Origin: Poriferisodalis sp026713105
GTDB lineage: Bacteria; Actinomycetota; Acidimicrobiia; Acidimicrobiales; Poriferisodalaceae
Assembly (NCBI GenBank): GCA_965115995.1
Contig: OZ220472.1
Location: 1,922,001-1,986,000 of the forward strand
Direction of reading: 5' to 3'
DNA: 64,000 nt
Below the pieces are notes generated by a model that saw nothing but the letters and a program-made list of their open reading frames with translations, made no database searches and was not told the DNA's origin. Positions 44,512 through 53,072 of this stretch are shown here, one piece after another. Both the position numbers and the translations under genes were made by a program. Within the stretch, counting starts at the first letter, position 1; every line of letters begins with the position of its first letter.

Positions 44512-44697
44512 GCTCGAGGCGGTAGAAGCGACGCGCTGTGCCGGCGAACAGATCGGCGCGCTCGGCGGCGGTGTAGCCCGCCTCGTCCCAGATGCGCTGG
44601 AAGGCGTTGAACAGAACGGTGTACGAGCAGCCCTGCTTGTCGACCGGGAAGTTGCTCTCGAACATGCAGCGGTCGGGGCCGAAGGTCTCGATGCAGT
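44512..44697 (-). pseudogene. Duplicated 3' fragment of the amidohydrolase gene
   Basis: About 185 bp nearly identical to 47511-47690 of the intact gene at 47493-48518. Reads CIETFGPDRCMFESNFPVDK and AERADLFAGTARRFYR in frame but has no N-terminal part or start. The sequence from 44698 to 44776 up to the C tract does not match the parent gene. This is the only gene-free stretch over 300 bases in the window (44423-44812), and it holds this fragment and the C13 tract. Confidence 0.88.
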
Positions 44698-44776
44698 ACC
44701 CCAGCCGTTGGCTGGTACGTTGGGCTTCCTGCTTCTGTTTGAGGCGAGTGTGACGCACTACCGTTCGACGCCATGA

Positions 44777-44789
44777 CCCCCCCCCCCCC
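44777..44789. repeat. Homopolymer of 13 C residues upstream of the RCC1-repeat gene
   Basis: A run of 13 C lies 23 bases before the GTG at 44813. An ATG at 44773 precedes it directly. With 13 C that ATG reads out of frame to a TAG; with one C fewer, or two more, it would be in frame with the downstream gene. Confidence 0.95.
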
Positions 44790-44812
44790 TTTACGTTGTT
44801 AGTGGCCTTGGC

Positions 44813-47296
44813 GTGACGGCGTTGGGGCTGGGTCGTGACCGGCCTCGTATCGTTTCGCGCGCTGTCGGCGCGGCGGTTGCGGCGCTGCTGCTGATGGGCG
44901 TCATGGTGCCGGTCAGCAGTGCTGCGGCCCAGACTGCGCCGCAGCCGCCTGAGCCCGAATGCAGCGCCGAGGCCGCTGCGGTGCTGGTAGACGCCAGCAG
45001 CGAACCGGACTTGTACGCAGCGTTCTTGTTGGCAGGAGTGCTCGACACCGGATGCCTCGTCGACGCAGGCGACCGCAAAGGATCACTGCCCACCGAGTCA
45101 CAGACACTGCTCGGAACCGGCACACTGCGCGACGGGTACGCAGTCGGCGGCACCACAGCGGTACCCGCGGCCAAGCTCGTCGGAGCGCTGACCTGGCGAC
45201 GCGCGGGAGGCACCGACCGCTGGGCGACGCTGCGCATCATCGGCACCGCCGCAACCGACCCCACAAACCTGCCCGCAGCGGGCGACCCCGCGAGTGCGCC
45301 GCCCGCGTCGAACGGCGCACCGTCACCGCAGTGCGACGGCGAGGCCGCTGCGGTGCTGGTAGACGCCAGCAGCGAACCGGACTTGTACGCAGCGTTCTTG
45401 TTGGCAGGAGTGCTCGACACCGGATGCCTCGTCGACGCAGGCGACCGCAAAGGATCACTGCCCACCGAGTCACAGACACTGCTCGGAACCGGCACACTGC
45501 GCGACGGGTACGCAGTCGGCGGCACCACAGCGGTACCCGCGGCCAAGCTCGTCGGAGCGCTGACCTGGCGACGCGCGGGAGGCACCGACCGCTGGGCGAC
45601 GCTGCGCATCATCGGCACCGCCGCAACCGACCCCACAAACCTGCCCGCAACAGACGCGGCACAACCCGCTGGAATCGATGCCGAGACGACAAACGGCTTC
45701 ACCGCGATCACCGCCGGCAACCACCACACATGCGCGCTACGCACCACAGGCGAAGCAGTCTGCTGGGGCGTGAACTACAGCGGGCAGGCAACTCCACCGA
45801 CAGGCACATTCACCGCCATCACCGCCGGGGGAGACTACACATGCGGGCTGCGCACCTCCGGCCAAGCAGCCTGCTGGGGCCGCGACTCCAGCGGGCAGGC
45901 AACTCCACCGACAGGCACATTCACCGCAATCACCGCCGGCACCTGGCACACATGCGGGCTGCGCACCTCCGGCGAAGCAGTCTGCTGGGGCGTGAACCGC
46001 AGCGGGCAGGCAACTCCACCTTCAGGCACATTCACCGCCATCACCGCCGGCATCTGGCACACATGCGGGCTGCGCACCTCCGGCCAAGCAGCCTGCTGGG
46101 GCAGCGACTCCAGCGGGCAGGCAACTCCGCCCGCAGGCACCTTCACCGCCATCACCGCCAGCGATTCGCACACATGCGGGCTGCGCACCTCCGGCCAAGC
46201 AGCCTGCTGGGGCATAAACTCCAACGGGCAGGCAACTCCGCCCGCAGGCACCTTCAGCAAGATTGCCGCTGGCGGCTTCTTCTCGTGCGGGCTGCGCACC
46301 TCCGGCCAAGCAGCCTGCTGGGGTAGCAGCACCTCGTCCTATGGCCACCCCACCTCGTCCGGGCCGGCTACTCCGCCGTCAGGCACATTCACCGCGATCA
46401 CCGCCGGCGCCGGTCACGTTTGCGGGCTGCGCACCTCCGGCCAAGCAGCCTGCTGGGCCTTCAACATCCACGTGCGGGTGACTCCGCCGTCAGGCACCTT
46501 CACCGCAATCACCGCACACAGCCGCAACACATGCGCGCTGCGCACCTCCGGCGAGGCAGTCTGCTGGGGCCCCGACCGCTACGCGCAGGTGACTCCGCCG
46601 TCAGGCACGTTCACCGCAATCGCCGCCGGCTCGCATCACATGTGCGCGCTGCGCACCTCAGGCCAAGCAGTCTGCTGGGGCGAAGACCGCGACGGGCAGG
46701 CGACTCCCCCGTCAGGCACATTCACCGCAATCGCCGCCGGCTGGGCCCACACATGCGGGCTACGCACCTCCGGCCAAGCAGCCTGCTGGGGCCGCGACTC
46801 CAGCGGGCAGGCAACTCCACCGACAGGCACCTTCACCACAATCACCGCAAACAGCAGCGTCACATGCGGGTTGCGTACCTCAGGCCAAGCAGTCTGCTGG
46901 GGCTCCTTCACAGACCCGCAGCAGCCAATTGTGTCCAGGCGGGCAACTTCGCCGTCAGGCACATTCACCGCAATCGCCGCCGGCTACCACCAATCATGCG
47001 GGCTGCGCACCTCCGGCGAGGCAGTCTGCTGGGGCGCCGACTACGACGAGCAGGCAACTCCACCGCCAGGCACCTTTACCGCAATCACCACCGGCGAGGA
47101 CCACATATGCGGGCTGCGCACCTCAGGCCAAGCAGCCTGCTGGGGCGAAGACCGCGGCGGGCGAGCGACTCCGCCGCCAGGCACCTTCACCTCAATCACC
47201 GCCGGCACCTGGCACACATGCGGGCTGCGCACCCCCGGCCAAGCAGTCTGCTGGGGCGCCACCTACTGGGGGCAGGCTACGGCTCCGAGTCTGTAA
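44813..47296 (+). CDS. Exported RCC1-repeat (beta-propeller) protein with two CWB2-like domains
   Basis: 827 residues from GTG 44813. Signal peptide VGAAVAALLLMGVMVPVSSA. Residues about 50 to 155 and 175 to 280 are two almost identical CWB2-like modules (Cys pair 30 apart, GYAVGGTTAVPAAKLVGAL, GGTDRWATLRIIGTA). From about 293 to the end are 14 repeats of about 37 residues (TFTAITAG-x3-TCGLRTSGQAACWG-x4-GQATPP), RCC1-like blades each with a Cys pair 10 residues apart, enough for two seven-bladed propellers. Blades 6 and 11 carry extra residues. Likely wall-attached binding protein. Upstream C13 may make expression phase-variable. Confidence 0.9.
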   Translation: MTALGLGRDRPRIVSRAVGAAVAALLLMGVMVPVSSAAAQTAPQPPEPECSAEAAAVLVDASSEPDLYAAFLLAGVLDTGCLVDAGDRKGSLPTESQTLLGTGTLRDGYAVGGTTAVPAAKLVGALTWRRAGGTDRWATLRIIGTAATDPTNLPAAGDPASAPPASNGAPSPQCDGEAAAVLVDASSEPDLYAAFLLAGVLDTGCLVDAGDRKGSLPTESQTLLGTGTLRDGYAVGGTTAVPAAKLVGALTWRRAGGTDRWATLRIIGTAATDPTNLPATDAAQPAGIDAETTNGFTAITAGNHHTCALRTTGEAVCWGVNYSGQATPPTGTFTAITAGGDYTCGLRTSGQAACWGRDSSGQATPPTGTFTAITAGTWHTCGLRTSGEAVCWGVNRSGQATPPSGTFTAITAGIWHTCGLRTSGQAACWGSDSSGQATPPAGTFTAITASDSHTCGLRTSGQAACWGINSNGQATPPAGTFSKIAAGGFFSCGLRTSGQAACWGSSTSSYGHPTSSGPATPPSGTFTAITAGAGHVCGLRTSGQAACWAFNIHVRVTPPSGTFTAITAHSRNTCALRTSGEAVCWGPDRYAQVTPPSGTFTAIAAGSHHMCALRTSGQAVCWGEDRDGQATPPSGTFTAIAAGWAHTCGLRTSGQAACWGRDSSGQATPPTGTFTTITANSSVTCGLRTSGQAVCWGSFTDPQQPIVSRRATSPSGTFTAIAAGYHQSCGLRTSGEAVCWGADYDEQATPPPGTFTAITTGEDHICGLRTSGQAACWGEDRGGRATPPPGTFTSITAGTWHTCGLRTPGQAVCWGATYWGQATAPSL
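44968..45649. repeat. 372-bp-period duplication encoding the two CWB2-like domains
   Basis: 44968-45277 and 45340-45649 are identical over about 310 bp, separated by a 62-bp spacer. The period is 124 codons, so the frame is kept. The lack of silent changes points to a recent duplication or gene conversion. Confidence 0.93.
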
Positions 47297-47319
47297 GCGG
47301 GTCAGCTCCGCTGATGGGC

Positions 47320-47460
47320 TCCAGGAGATCCCAGAGATGCTCTTCCGGCACCCCGTACTCCTCACTCACAGTTCGCGAAGACTCACCGGCGTCAAGCAAG
47401 CCAGTGCATCAACAACACGAGCCCCGCCACATGCAAAGATCGGCGCTCCCCCACGAAGGG
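47320..47460 (-). pseudogene. Decayed DUF433 antitoxin fragment
   Basis: About 130 bp matching 43731-43855 of the antitoxin gene (GAPIFACGGARVVDAL, then a frameshift from one missing base, then EEYGVPEEHLW). It has no start and no partner toxin. Directly followed by the right flank repeat. Confidence 0.88.
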
Positions 47461-47467
47461 CTCGGGC

Positions 47468-47515
47468 TGACCTAGCCCGCCCAGCCCAGGGGCTACGCCG
47501 GCGGGTCGACGCGGT
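47468..47515. repeat. Right flank of the island (direct repeat)
   Basis: ctgacctagcccgc, then a short insertion, then ctacgccggcgggtcgacg; matches 43262-43298. It runs into the 3' end of the intact amidohydrolase gene. Confidence 0.75.
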
Positions 47516-48518
47516 AGAAGCGCCGCGCCGTGCCGGCGAACAGGTCGGCGCGCTCGGCAGCGGTGTAGCCCGCCTCGTCGCAGATGCGCTGGAAGGCGTT
47601 GAACAGCACGGTGTACGAGCAGCCCTGCTTGTCGACCGGGAAGTTGCTCTCGAACATGCAGCGGTCGGGACCGAAAGTCTCGATGCAGTGACGGATGTCA
47701 TCGCTCCAGGTGGCCGCGACGTGCTCCGACGACGGCGCTTGGGGCAGGCGCTTGAAACCCACGCCGTAGATGCTCATGCCGATGCCGCCCACCTTGACGG
47801 TGACCTGGGGGTGGCGAGCCAGCGCCTCGAGTGCGGGCCGCACCACGGCGCGCACCTCGTCTCGACGGTCGGCGTAGGGGCCGATGCCAAGCGGCCCGCC
47901 GAGGTGGTCGAGCACCACCGGCGTGTCAGGCACAGCATGGGCGAGATCAACGAGCTCCCCAACCTGGGTATGAAACATCCAGCCGTCGAAGCTGAAGCCC
48001 ATTCGACCCAGCGTTGCATAACCCGCCCGGAAGTCCGGATCTGCGAGCAGTTCGGGTGGCGGCTTGGTGTGGCTCTCACGGATCTGGTCGCTGCCGTCCC
48101 ATGCATTGGCGTGACGGATGCCCCGGAACAGGCCCCCTCCGGCCTCGTCGTGCGCTGCGAGAACTTCTTCGACTGCATTGCCCAGCGTCAAATCGGCAAA
48201 GCTCACGATCGCCGAGATCGTCGCACCATCGGCCTCGGCGGAAATCTGCGCCTGCTCACGCACGAACTCCGTCTCGCCCACAGGCCGCATGTGCTGCGGC
48301 CCGCTCGTGTGGTAGCCAGCCGCACACTCCACGAAGACGGTCTGGGTGACGTTGTGGCCCGCACCGGTGTCGGCATGCAATTCAGGCACCAGATAGGTGC
48401 CGGCCGGAAAGTCCCACAGATGATGGTGCGGGTCGACGATCTCCTCGTCGGCGTCGACTGGCTGCTCGACGGTGGCTGCGAGCCATGCGTCTTTGTCGGA
48501 TGCTGAGTCGTCGGCCAC
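47493..48518 (-). CDS. Amidohydrolase 2 family hydrolase (lactonase-like)
   Basis: 341 residues; GTG 48518 follows agggagagcagca. DPHHHLWDFPAGTYL is the metal motif of the PHHHLWD subgroup (L-fuconolactonase and 4-sulfomuconolactonase relatives). HTQVGELVDLAHAVPDTPVV, LDHLGGPLG, HPQVTVKVGGIGM and FGPDRCMFESNFPVD complete the barrel. Probably hydrolyses a lactone or related ring; substrate unknown. Its last about 185 bp are duplicated as a fragment at 44512-44697 on the other side of the RCC1 gene. Confidence 0.87.
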   Translation of the reverse strand: MADDSASDKDAWLAATVEQPVDADEEIVDPHHHLWDFPAGTYLVPELHADTGAGHNVTQTVFVECAAGYHTSGPQHMRPVGETEFVREQAQISAEADGATISAIVSFADLTLGNAVEEVLAAHDEAGGGLFRGIRHANAWDGSDQIRESHTKPPPELLADPDFRAGYATLGRMGFSFDGWMFHTQVGELVDLAHAVPDTPVVLDHLGGPLGIGPYADRRDEVRAVVRPALEALARHPQVTVKVGGIGMSIYGVGFKRLPQAPSSEHVAATWSDDIRHCIETFGPDRCMFESNFPVDKQGCSYTVLFNAFQRICDEAGYTAAERADLFAGTARRFYRVDPPA

Positions 48519-48582
48519 TGCTGCTCTCCCTGTGTGGTGAACCGTTTGCCCGCGGCACTGTAGGCGGCGCCAGTTGTCGTCT

Positions 48583-49158
48583 TCAGATCTCGCGGTCCCA
48601 CGATTCGGTGGGCTCGAGGCCGTCGGCCGTGAGCTGCCACAGCGACGGCGTGGCGACCCCGTCGACGATGTCGAGGTAGCCGATCGTGCCGAACTGCGCG
48701 CTGAGGTTGCGGGGGAAGGTCGGCGAGCCGGGGTTGACGCACAGCACGTCGGACAGCGTGTCGATCCGGTGTACGTGGGTATCGCCGTATACGCACACGT
48801 CGAGCTGCTCGTCGGCGCCGAAGTGGCGCTCGATGGCGTCGGCCACGCTGTAGAACGACAGCTCGGGCACCGGCAGGTGGTGGGTGAGCCCGACCCGCAC
48901 GTCGCCGAACGTGTGCGCCCAGGCGTTCGCCAACAGCGGATGATCTGGCTGGACATCGCGGCCCGACGAGCCGTCATCTCCGTTGCCGCGGGCCGCCCAT
49001 GTCGGTGCGATCTCATTCAGCCGATCCACGACGGAGATGTCGTAGATGTCGCCCGCATGGAGGATGGCGTCACACCCCTCCATCGCCGCGTACGCCTCAG
49101 GCCACAGCTCGGGCGCAGCTTCGGGAATGTGGGTGTCCGAGATCAGGCCGATTCGCAT
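48583..49158 (-). CDS. YfcE/MJ0936-type metallophosphoesterase
   Basis: 191 residues. All phosphoesterase motifs are in order: GLISDTHIPE, ILHAGDIYD, AARGNGDDG, GLTHHLPVPE and CVYGDTHVHR, then NPGSPTFPRN. A small cytosolic two-metal phosphodiesterase; the physiological substrate is unknown. Between fmt and the amidohydrolase on the minus strand, probably its own unit. Confidence 0.9.
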   Translation of the reverse strand: MRIGLISDTHIPEAAPELWPEAYAAMEGCDAILHAGDIYDISVVDRLNEIAPTWAARGNGDDGSSGRDVQPDHPLLANAWAHTFGDVRVGLTHHLPVPELSFYSVADAIERHFGADEQLDVCVYGDTHVHRIDTLSDVLCVNPGSPTFPRNLSAQFGTIGYLDIVDGVATPSLWQLTADGLEPTESWDREI

Positions 49159-49209
49159 CCGGCCACGCTAGGAGACCGATCGTTTGGGCGGCGAGTCGAT
49201 CTCGCGCGG

Positions 49210-50124
49210 TCAGCCGAAGCGAATGCCGGGCGCCAAGCGGGCGCCGCGCAGCCAGTCGCCGGCATCGATCGCCGCGCGGCCCGCTGGCTGGACAACGCCC
49301 AGTCGTATCAGGCCGTCGCCGGTGACGACTGTGTCGCCGACCAGCGTTGCCGGCGGCGTCTCCTGCGTTGTTGCCAACGGGGTGCCAGCACGCACGATGA
49401 AGCGTTGCCCATCGAGCGTGGTCCACGCGCCGCCGACACGGATCTGACGGTCGATGTGGGCGGCCGGCTGCGACCAGTCGATCTCACGGTCCGCCGCTGT
49501 CAGCTTGCGCGCATAGGTGGGATCGCCTTGCTGGAGCTCAGGAGTGCCGAGCCCTTCGGTGAGGGAAGCCACGAGTCGGTCGGCACCTTCGTGCGCGAGG
49601 CGGTCGCGCAGGCTTGCCGCTGTGTCGGCGGGGCCGATCGGCGCTTCGCAGCGCCAGTAGACGGGACCCGTGTCAAGCGTCGCTTCCAGCGCCATCAGAC
49701 TGACGCCGGTGAATTCGTCCCCCTCCAGCAGCGCCCGTTCCACCGGAGCCGCGCCGCGCCAGCGCGGCAGCAGCGAGAAGTGCAGGTTGAGCATGGGCAA
49801 CCGCGTCAGCAGGTGGGCGCTGATGAGCCGGCCGAATGCGACAACCACGGCACAGTCCGCAGCGCGTTCGGCGAGGTCGTCGGGGTCATAGCTGATCGGC
49901 AGGCCGAGTTCATTTGCTGCCATCGCGACTGGGCTTGGGCTATCGCTGCCGCGCCGGCTCCGGCGGCGTGGGGTGCCGGTGACCACGACCGGAATCTCGA
50001 ATCCGGCCATGGCGAGGGCGCGCAAGGCGGGCACGGCATCATCGGGCGTGCCCGCGAACGACACACGGCGCGATTGCGACGGGGCCGATGGCAAGTGCCG
50101 CGTCTGGGAGGTTTCGTTCTCCAC
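49210..50124 (-). CDS. fmt: Methionyl-tRNA formyltransferase
   Basis: Formylates Met-tRNAi. VSFAGTPDDAVPALRAL, VVVAFGRLI, LNLHFSLLPRWRGAAPVERAL (catalytic loop; HFSLLPRWRGA) and GVSLMALEATLDTGPVYW are typical, and the C-terminal domain shows YARKLTAADREIDW. The start is unclear: the conserved VSFAGTP segment is preceded by about 20 residues when GTG 50124 is used (304 residues), close to the usual length; TTG 50094 is an alternative. Starts 29 bp after def, the usual def-fmt pairing. Confidence 0.93.
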   Translation of the reverse strand: MENETSQTRHLPSAPSQSRRVSFAGTPDDAVPALRALAMAGFEIPVVVTGTPRRRSRRGSDSPSPVAMAANELGLPISYDPDDLAERAADCAVVVAFGRLISAHLLTRLPMLNLHFSLLPRWRGAAPVERALLEGDEFTGVSLMALEATLDTGPVYWRCEAPIGPADTAASLRDRLAHEGADRLVASLTEGLGTPELQQGDPTYARKLTAADREIDWSQPAAHIDRQIRVGGAWTTLDGQRFIVRAGTPLATTQETPPATLVGDTVVTGDGLIRLGVVQPAGRAAIDAGDWLRGARLAPGIRFG

Positions 50125-50153
50125 CGATGGCACCAGGGGGGGTTCGAACTGCT

Positions 50154-50723
50154 TCAGCTGTCCGCAGTGCTGCGGCCCACGAGCGGGACGGGGCCGCTTG
50201 CCGCCGGGCCGTTGGTGCCCGATTGCAGTTGCGCGAGCTGCGTGCGCCACTCCCGCAGGGCTTGTTTGCGCTCGGCTCGCTCAAGATGGTCGATGAGCAG
50301 GACACCGTCGAGATGGTCGAGCTCATGCTGGAACAGCCGTGCTTGCAGCTCGTCGGCTTCGATGCTGACTTCGTTGCCGTCGAGGTCGAGGCCCACGATG
50401 TGCACTTCCTTGGGTCGGACGATGTCAAAGGTCAGACCCGGTACCGACAGGCAGCCCTCGGTGTAGTTCCACTCGCCGTCGCTCTCGACGATCTCGGGGT
50501 TGATGAGCGTCTGGGGGCCGTCGCCTTCGTACAGATCGAAGACGAACAGGCGGCGCTGGATGCCCACTTGCGGGGCCGCGAGACCGATGCCTTCCGCCTC
50601 GTACATGGCGGGCAGCATGTCGTCGACCATGCGCGCTACCCGACCGTCGATGTCGGTGATCTCGGCAGCGCGCTGACGCAGCACCGGATCGCCCATCAGC
50701 CGGATCTCGTAGGCGCCTCCCAT
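50154..50723 (-). CDS. def: Peptide deformylase
   Basis: Removes the formyl group from nascent proteins. 189 residues with the three metalloprotease motifs: GIGLAAPQVG, EGCLSVPG and FQHELDHLDG (HExxH). A C-terminal tail of about 30 residues (LQSGTNGPAASGPVPLVG) is extra. Preceded by priA and followed by fmt, which forms a functional pair for initiator methionine handling. Confidence 0.97.
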   Translation of the reverse strand: MGGAYEIRLMGDPVLRQRAAEITDIDGRVARMVDDMLPAMYEAEGIGLAAPQVGIQRRLFVFDLYEGDGPQTLINPEIVESDGEWNYTEGCLSVPGLTFDIVRPKEVHIVGLDLDGNEVSIEADELQARLFQHELDHLDGVLLIDHLERAERKQALREWRTQLAQLQSGTNGPAASGPVPLVGRSTADS

Positions 50724-50854
50724 GGATTTCGGAGGCTACCGGCGCGGTCTCGAGCAGGACAGCAAGCACCTCCGTGCGGCTCCGCCCAGTCCTCAGGCCG
50801 GCGCCGCCATCAGTTGGTCCCGACCGGCACGAACCGCGTGCACAGCGGGCGGCA

Positions 50855-52894
50855 TCATGCCCGCATCGGGTCGACAGCCACTCGCAGCCGTCCGCTGGGG
50901 CGCTCCGTCCGGCCGAGGGCCCCCAGCAGCGCCTGATGAGTTTCGCTGCGGATGCGCCAGGTGCCGTCGGCGGGGCCGGCGATGTCAAGTGCGCTGGCGT
51001 CGGGATGGGCGCAGAGGAGCTCGACGAAGGCCGCTGCCGCGGCCCCGGACACCAACGCCCACGCCGCCGCTGGCGGCTGGTGCATCACCGAGCGACGCTG
51101 AACCTCGGCATCCAGCCACCCACTCGGATCGGCTGTGGCCGCCGCCGCCACGACCGGATGGGTGGGCAGGCGAGTCTGCACCAGGATGCTGCCGCCGCCG
51201 GAGCGCGAACCGACCAAACGTGCAGCGCGCACGAGCAGCGCGAAGGCTTCCTCGCCGGCCCGGTAGCGGGGCGCGGTCAATTCTTGGTCGAAGTCCACGA
51301 AAGCCACGGCGTCAGCCGACGGCACCCGGTGCAGCACCGCTTCGGTGCCGATGTAGAGCGCCGGCCCCTCGGTTTGGCGCCTCCCCGCGTGGTCACGCCG
51401 AGACGATGAGTGGGCCGTGTCGTCAGCGGCACCGGCAGCAGGTTCGCCGACGACCTGGACGACCGGCCGGCGAGCCAAGCGCTCCATCTCCTCTGCGACG
51501 CCCTTGACGCCAACGCGCACCCGGCGGAATCGGGTGGCGCCGCAGGCCTCGCACACCGCGGGGCGTGCCTGGCCGCTGTGGGGATCGACGAGTTGGTGGC
51601 CCTCCAGCCGCAGGGCGCGTCCGGTCTCGGTCGAGCAGGCCAGATCGCCGCACGACGCACAGTAGGCGAGCCGTGCTCGGCCCTTCCTGTTCAGCACGCA
51701 AACGACCGTGCGGTCACTGCGCAGCAGATCGGCGAGCGCTTCGCCGCACCACTCTCCCGTCGCGGGATCATCCCGTCGGCGATCAGCGATGTCGACCCGC
51801 GGCCATGCCTGGCGTTCGAGCGAGCGAGGTGCAGTGGCGAACGCCGGCATCGTGGGCGCGCCTGCGGTCGCGGCTGGATCGCTGACGGATGTCGGTGACA
51901 TGCTGCTGCGGGCAGAGCCGGTTGGCGCAGCGCCAGACCCGCCCGCGGCAAGGGTGATGTGCACGGCGTCGGGCGAGGGCATCGGCCCCACCAGCAGGCA
52001 GCGAGCGCCGTCGCGGTGCGCCCGCTCGACCGCCACGTCCCGGGCGTTCCAGGTGGGCGCGGCTTCCGACTGGTAGGCCTCGTCGTGCTCGTCGAGCACG
52101 ACGACCGCATCGAGCCGGCCACATGGCGCCCATGCCGCGGCACGGGTCCCCACGACGGCATGCGCCGAGGCTGCCCCCGCCCAGTCTCGTGGGGCCAGCG
52201 CCGTCGACACGCCGGCGTGGCGCAAACGGCCCGCGAGACGTGCTGCCCAGGCCACCGTGGGCACAAGCACGAGCGAACGACCCTGTCGCAGTGCCGCGGT
52301 GACCAGCGGCCACTCGTCGGCGCATGGGCCCAGCCGCATCACCGCTGGCGACTTCTGCTCGGGCGCCCATGCCGCGCTCACCCAATCGGGCGTGCCGACG
52401 CCGGCGGGTTGCCCTGGCGGTTCGGGCGCACCCAGAGCTGCGGGCTCGCCAGGCGATCTCGACGGGGCGATGTCGGGCCACTGTGCGGGTTCGCTCGGCA
52501 ACCCGGCGACTACCCGGTCGGCGCTGGCGGTACGCAGGAAGTGAGCCCATGTGCCCGCCCAGCGCCAAGCTGCCCATCTCGCCAATTCGACGACGTGAGG
52601 CGGCGGCCCTACTCCGACGACGCTGCTGATCGGCGCCAATTCGCGGTCGCCGGGCACCGGCGCATCGAGCTCGGTCACCCACCCGCGCAGCCGGCGACGG
52701 TTGAGCACCACCCGCACGACAGTGCCGACCTCGACCGGCACCCGACCCGAGGCCAATTGGTCCGGCACGACGTAAGTGAACTCGCGGTCGATCGCAGGTT
52801 CGTCGACCAGCACCTGGACCGCTTGCTGCACCGTTGCAGTCTGCCCGGCTTCGCTCAAGCCCCGAGTGCCGTTTCGGCTAGGCACCGATGCCAA
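50855..52894 (-). CDS. priA: PriA-like primosomal protein without a functional ATPase motif
   Basis: 679 residues. The N-terminal DNA-binding domain is normal (VQVLVDEPAIDREFTYVVP, VGTVVRVVLNRRRLRGWV). Where PriA helicases have a Walker A GSGKTE motif, this reads EWPLVTAALRQGRSLVLVP, and the DEEH box is DEHD (VVLDEHDEAYQ). The zinc region is reduced (CASCGDLAC, VCEACGATRF). Actinobacterial PriA proteins commonly lack helicase residues, so this is family-typical. The start (TTG 52894 or GTG 52885) is uncertain. Upstream, 52895-53072 holds no recognisable gene or riboswitch. Confidence 0.88.
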   Translation of the reverse strand: MASVPSRNGTRGLSEAGQTATVQQAVQVLVDEPAIDREFTYVVPDQLASGRVPVEVGTVVRVVLNRRRLRGWVTELDAPVPGDRELAPISSVVGVGPPPHVVELARWAAWRWAGTWAHFLRTASADRVVAGLPSEPAQWPDIAPSRSPGEPAALGAPEPPGQPAGVGTPDWVSAAWAPEQKSPAVMRLGPCADEWPLVTAALRQGRSLVLVPTVAWAARLAGRLRHAGVSTALAPRDWAGAASAHAVVGTRAAAWAPCGRLDAVVVLDEHDEAYQSEAAPTWNARDVAVERAHRDGARCLLVGPMPSPDAVHITLAAGGSGAAPTGSARSSMSPTSVSDPAATAGAPTMPAFATAPRSLERQAWPRVDIADRRRDDPATGEWCGEALADLLRSDRTVVCVLNRKGRARLAYCASCGDLACSTETGRALRLEGHQLVDPHSGQARPAVCEACGATRFRRVRVGVKGVAEEMERLARRPVVQVVGEPAAGAADDTAHSSSRRDHAGRRQTEGPALYIGTEAVLHRVPSADAVAFVDFDQELTAPRYRAGEEAFALLVRAARLVGSRSGGGSILVQTRLPTHPVVAAAATADPSGWLDAEVQRRSVMHQPPAAAWALVSGAAAAAFVELLCAHPDASALDIAGPADGTWRIRSETHQALLGALGRTERPSGRLRVAVDPMRA

Positions 52895-53072
52895 AGCTGG
52901 GGAGGCGGCAGGAGACTCTGCGACGTTGCGACCGGTTCCTTATCGGATGCACGGCGAAGCGGCGATGGCACCGTCCAAGAAATGCGGTGCGGTGCAAATC
53001 TCTCGCCTGCCGGATCGCGGGAGCAGAGGCTCATGCCGCCTCCCCAGCGGGCGCACGTGCCAGCGCGCCCCC

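Noticed and set aside
44489..44758. A complete small gene upstream of the C tract
   Set aside because: The 89-codon frame is a copied 3' end of the nearby amidohydrolase gene joined to unrelated sequence, so it is listed as a pseudogene.
43262..47515. Insertion sequence or integrase in the island
   Set aside because: No transposase, integrase or terminal inverted repeats are visible; only direct flanks and duplicated gene pieces.
50130..50150. ggttcgaa, resembling a tRNA T-arm
   Set aside because: No acceptor stem or anticodon arm can be built around it; it lies in the def-fmt junction.
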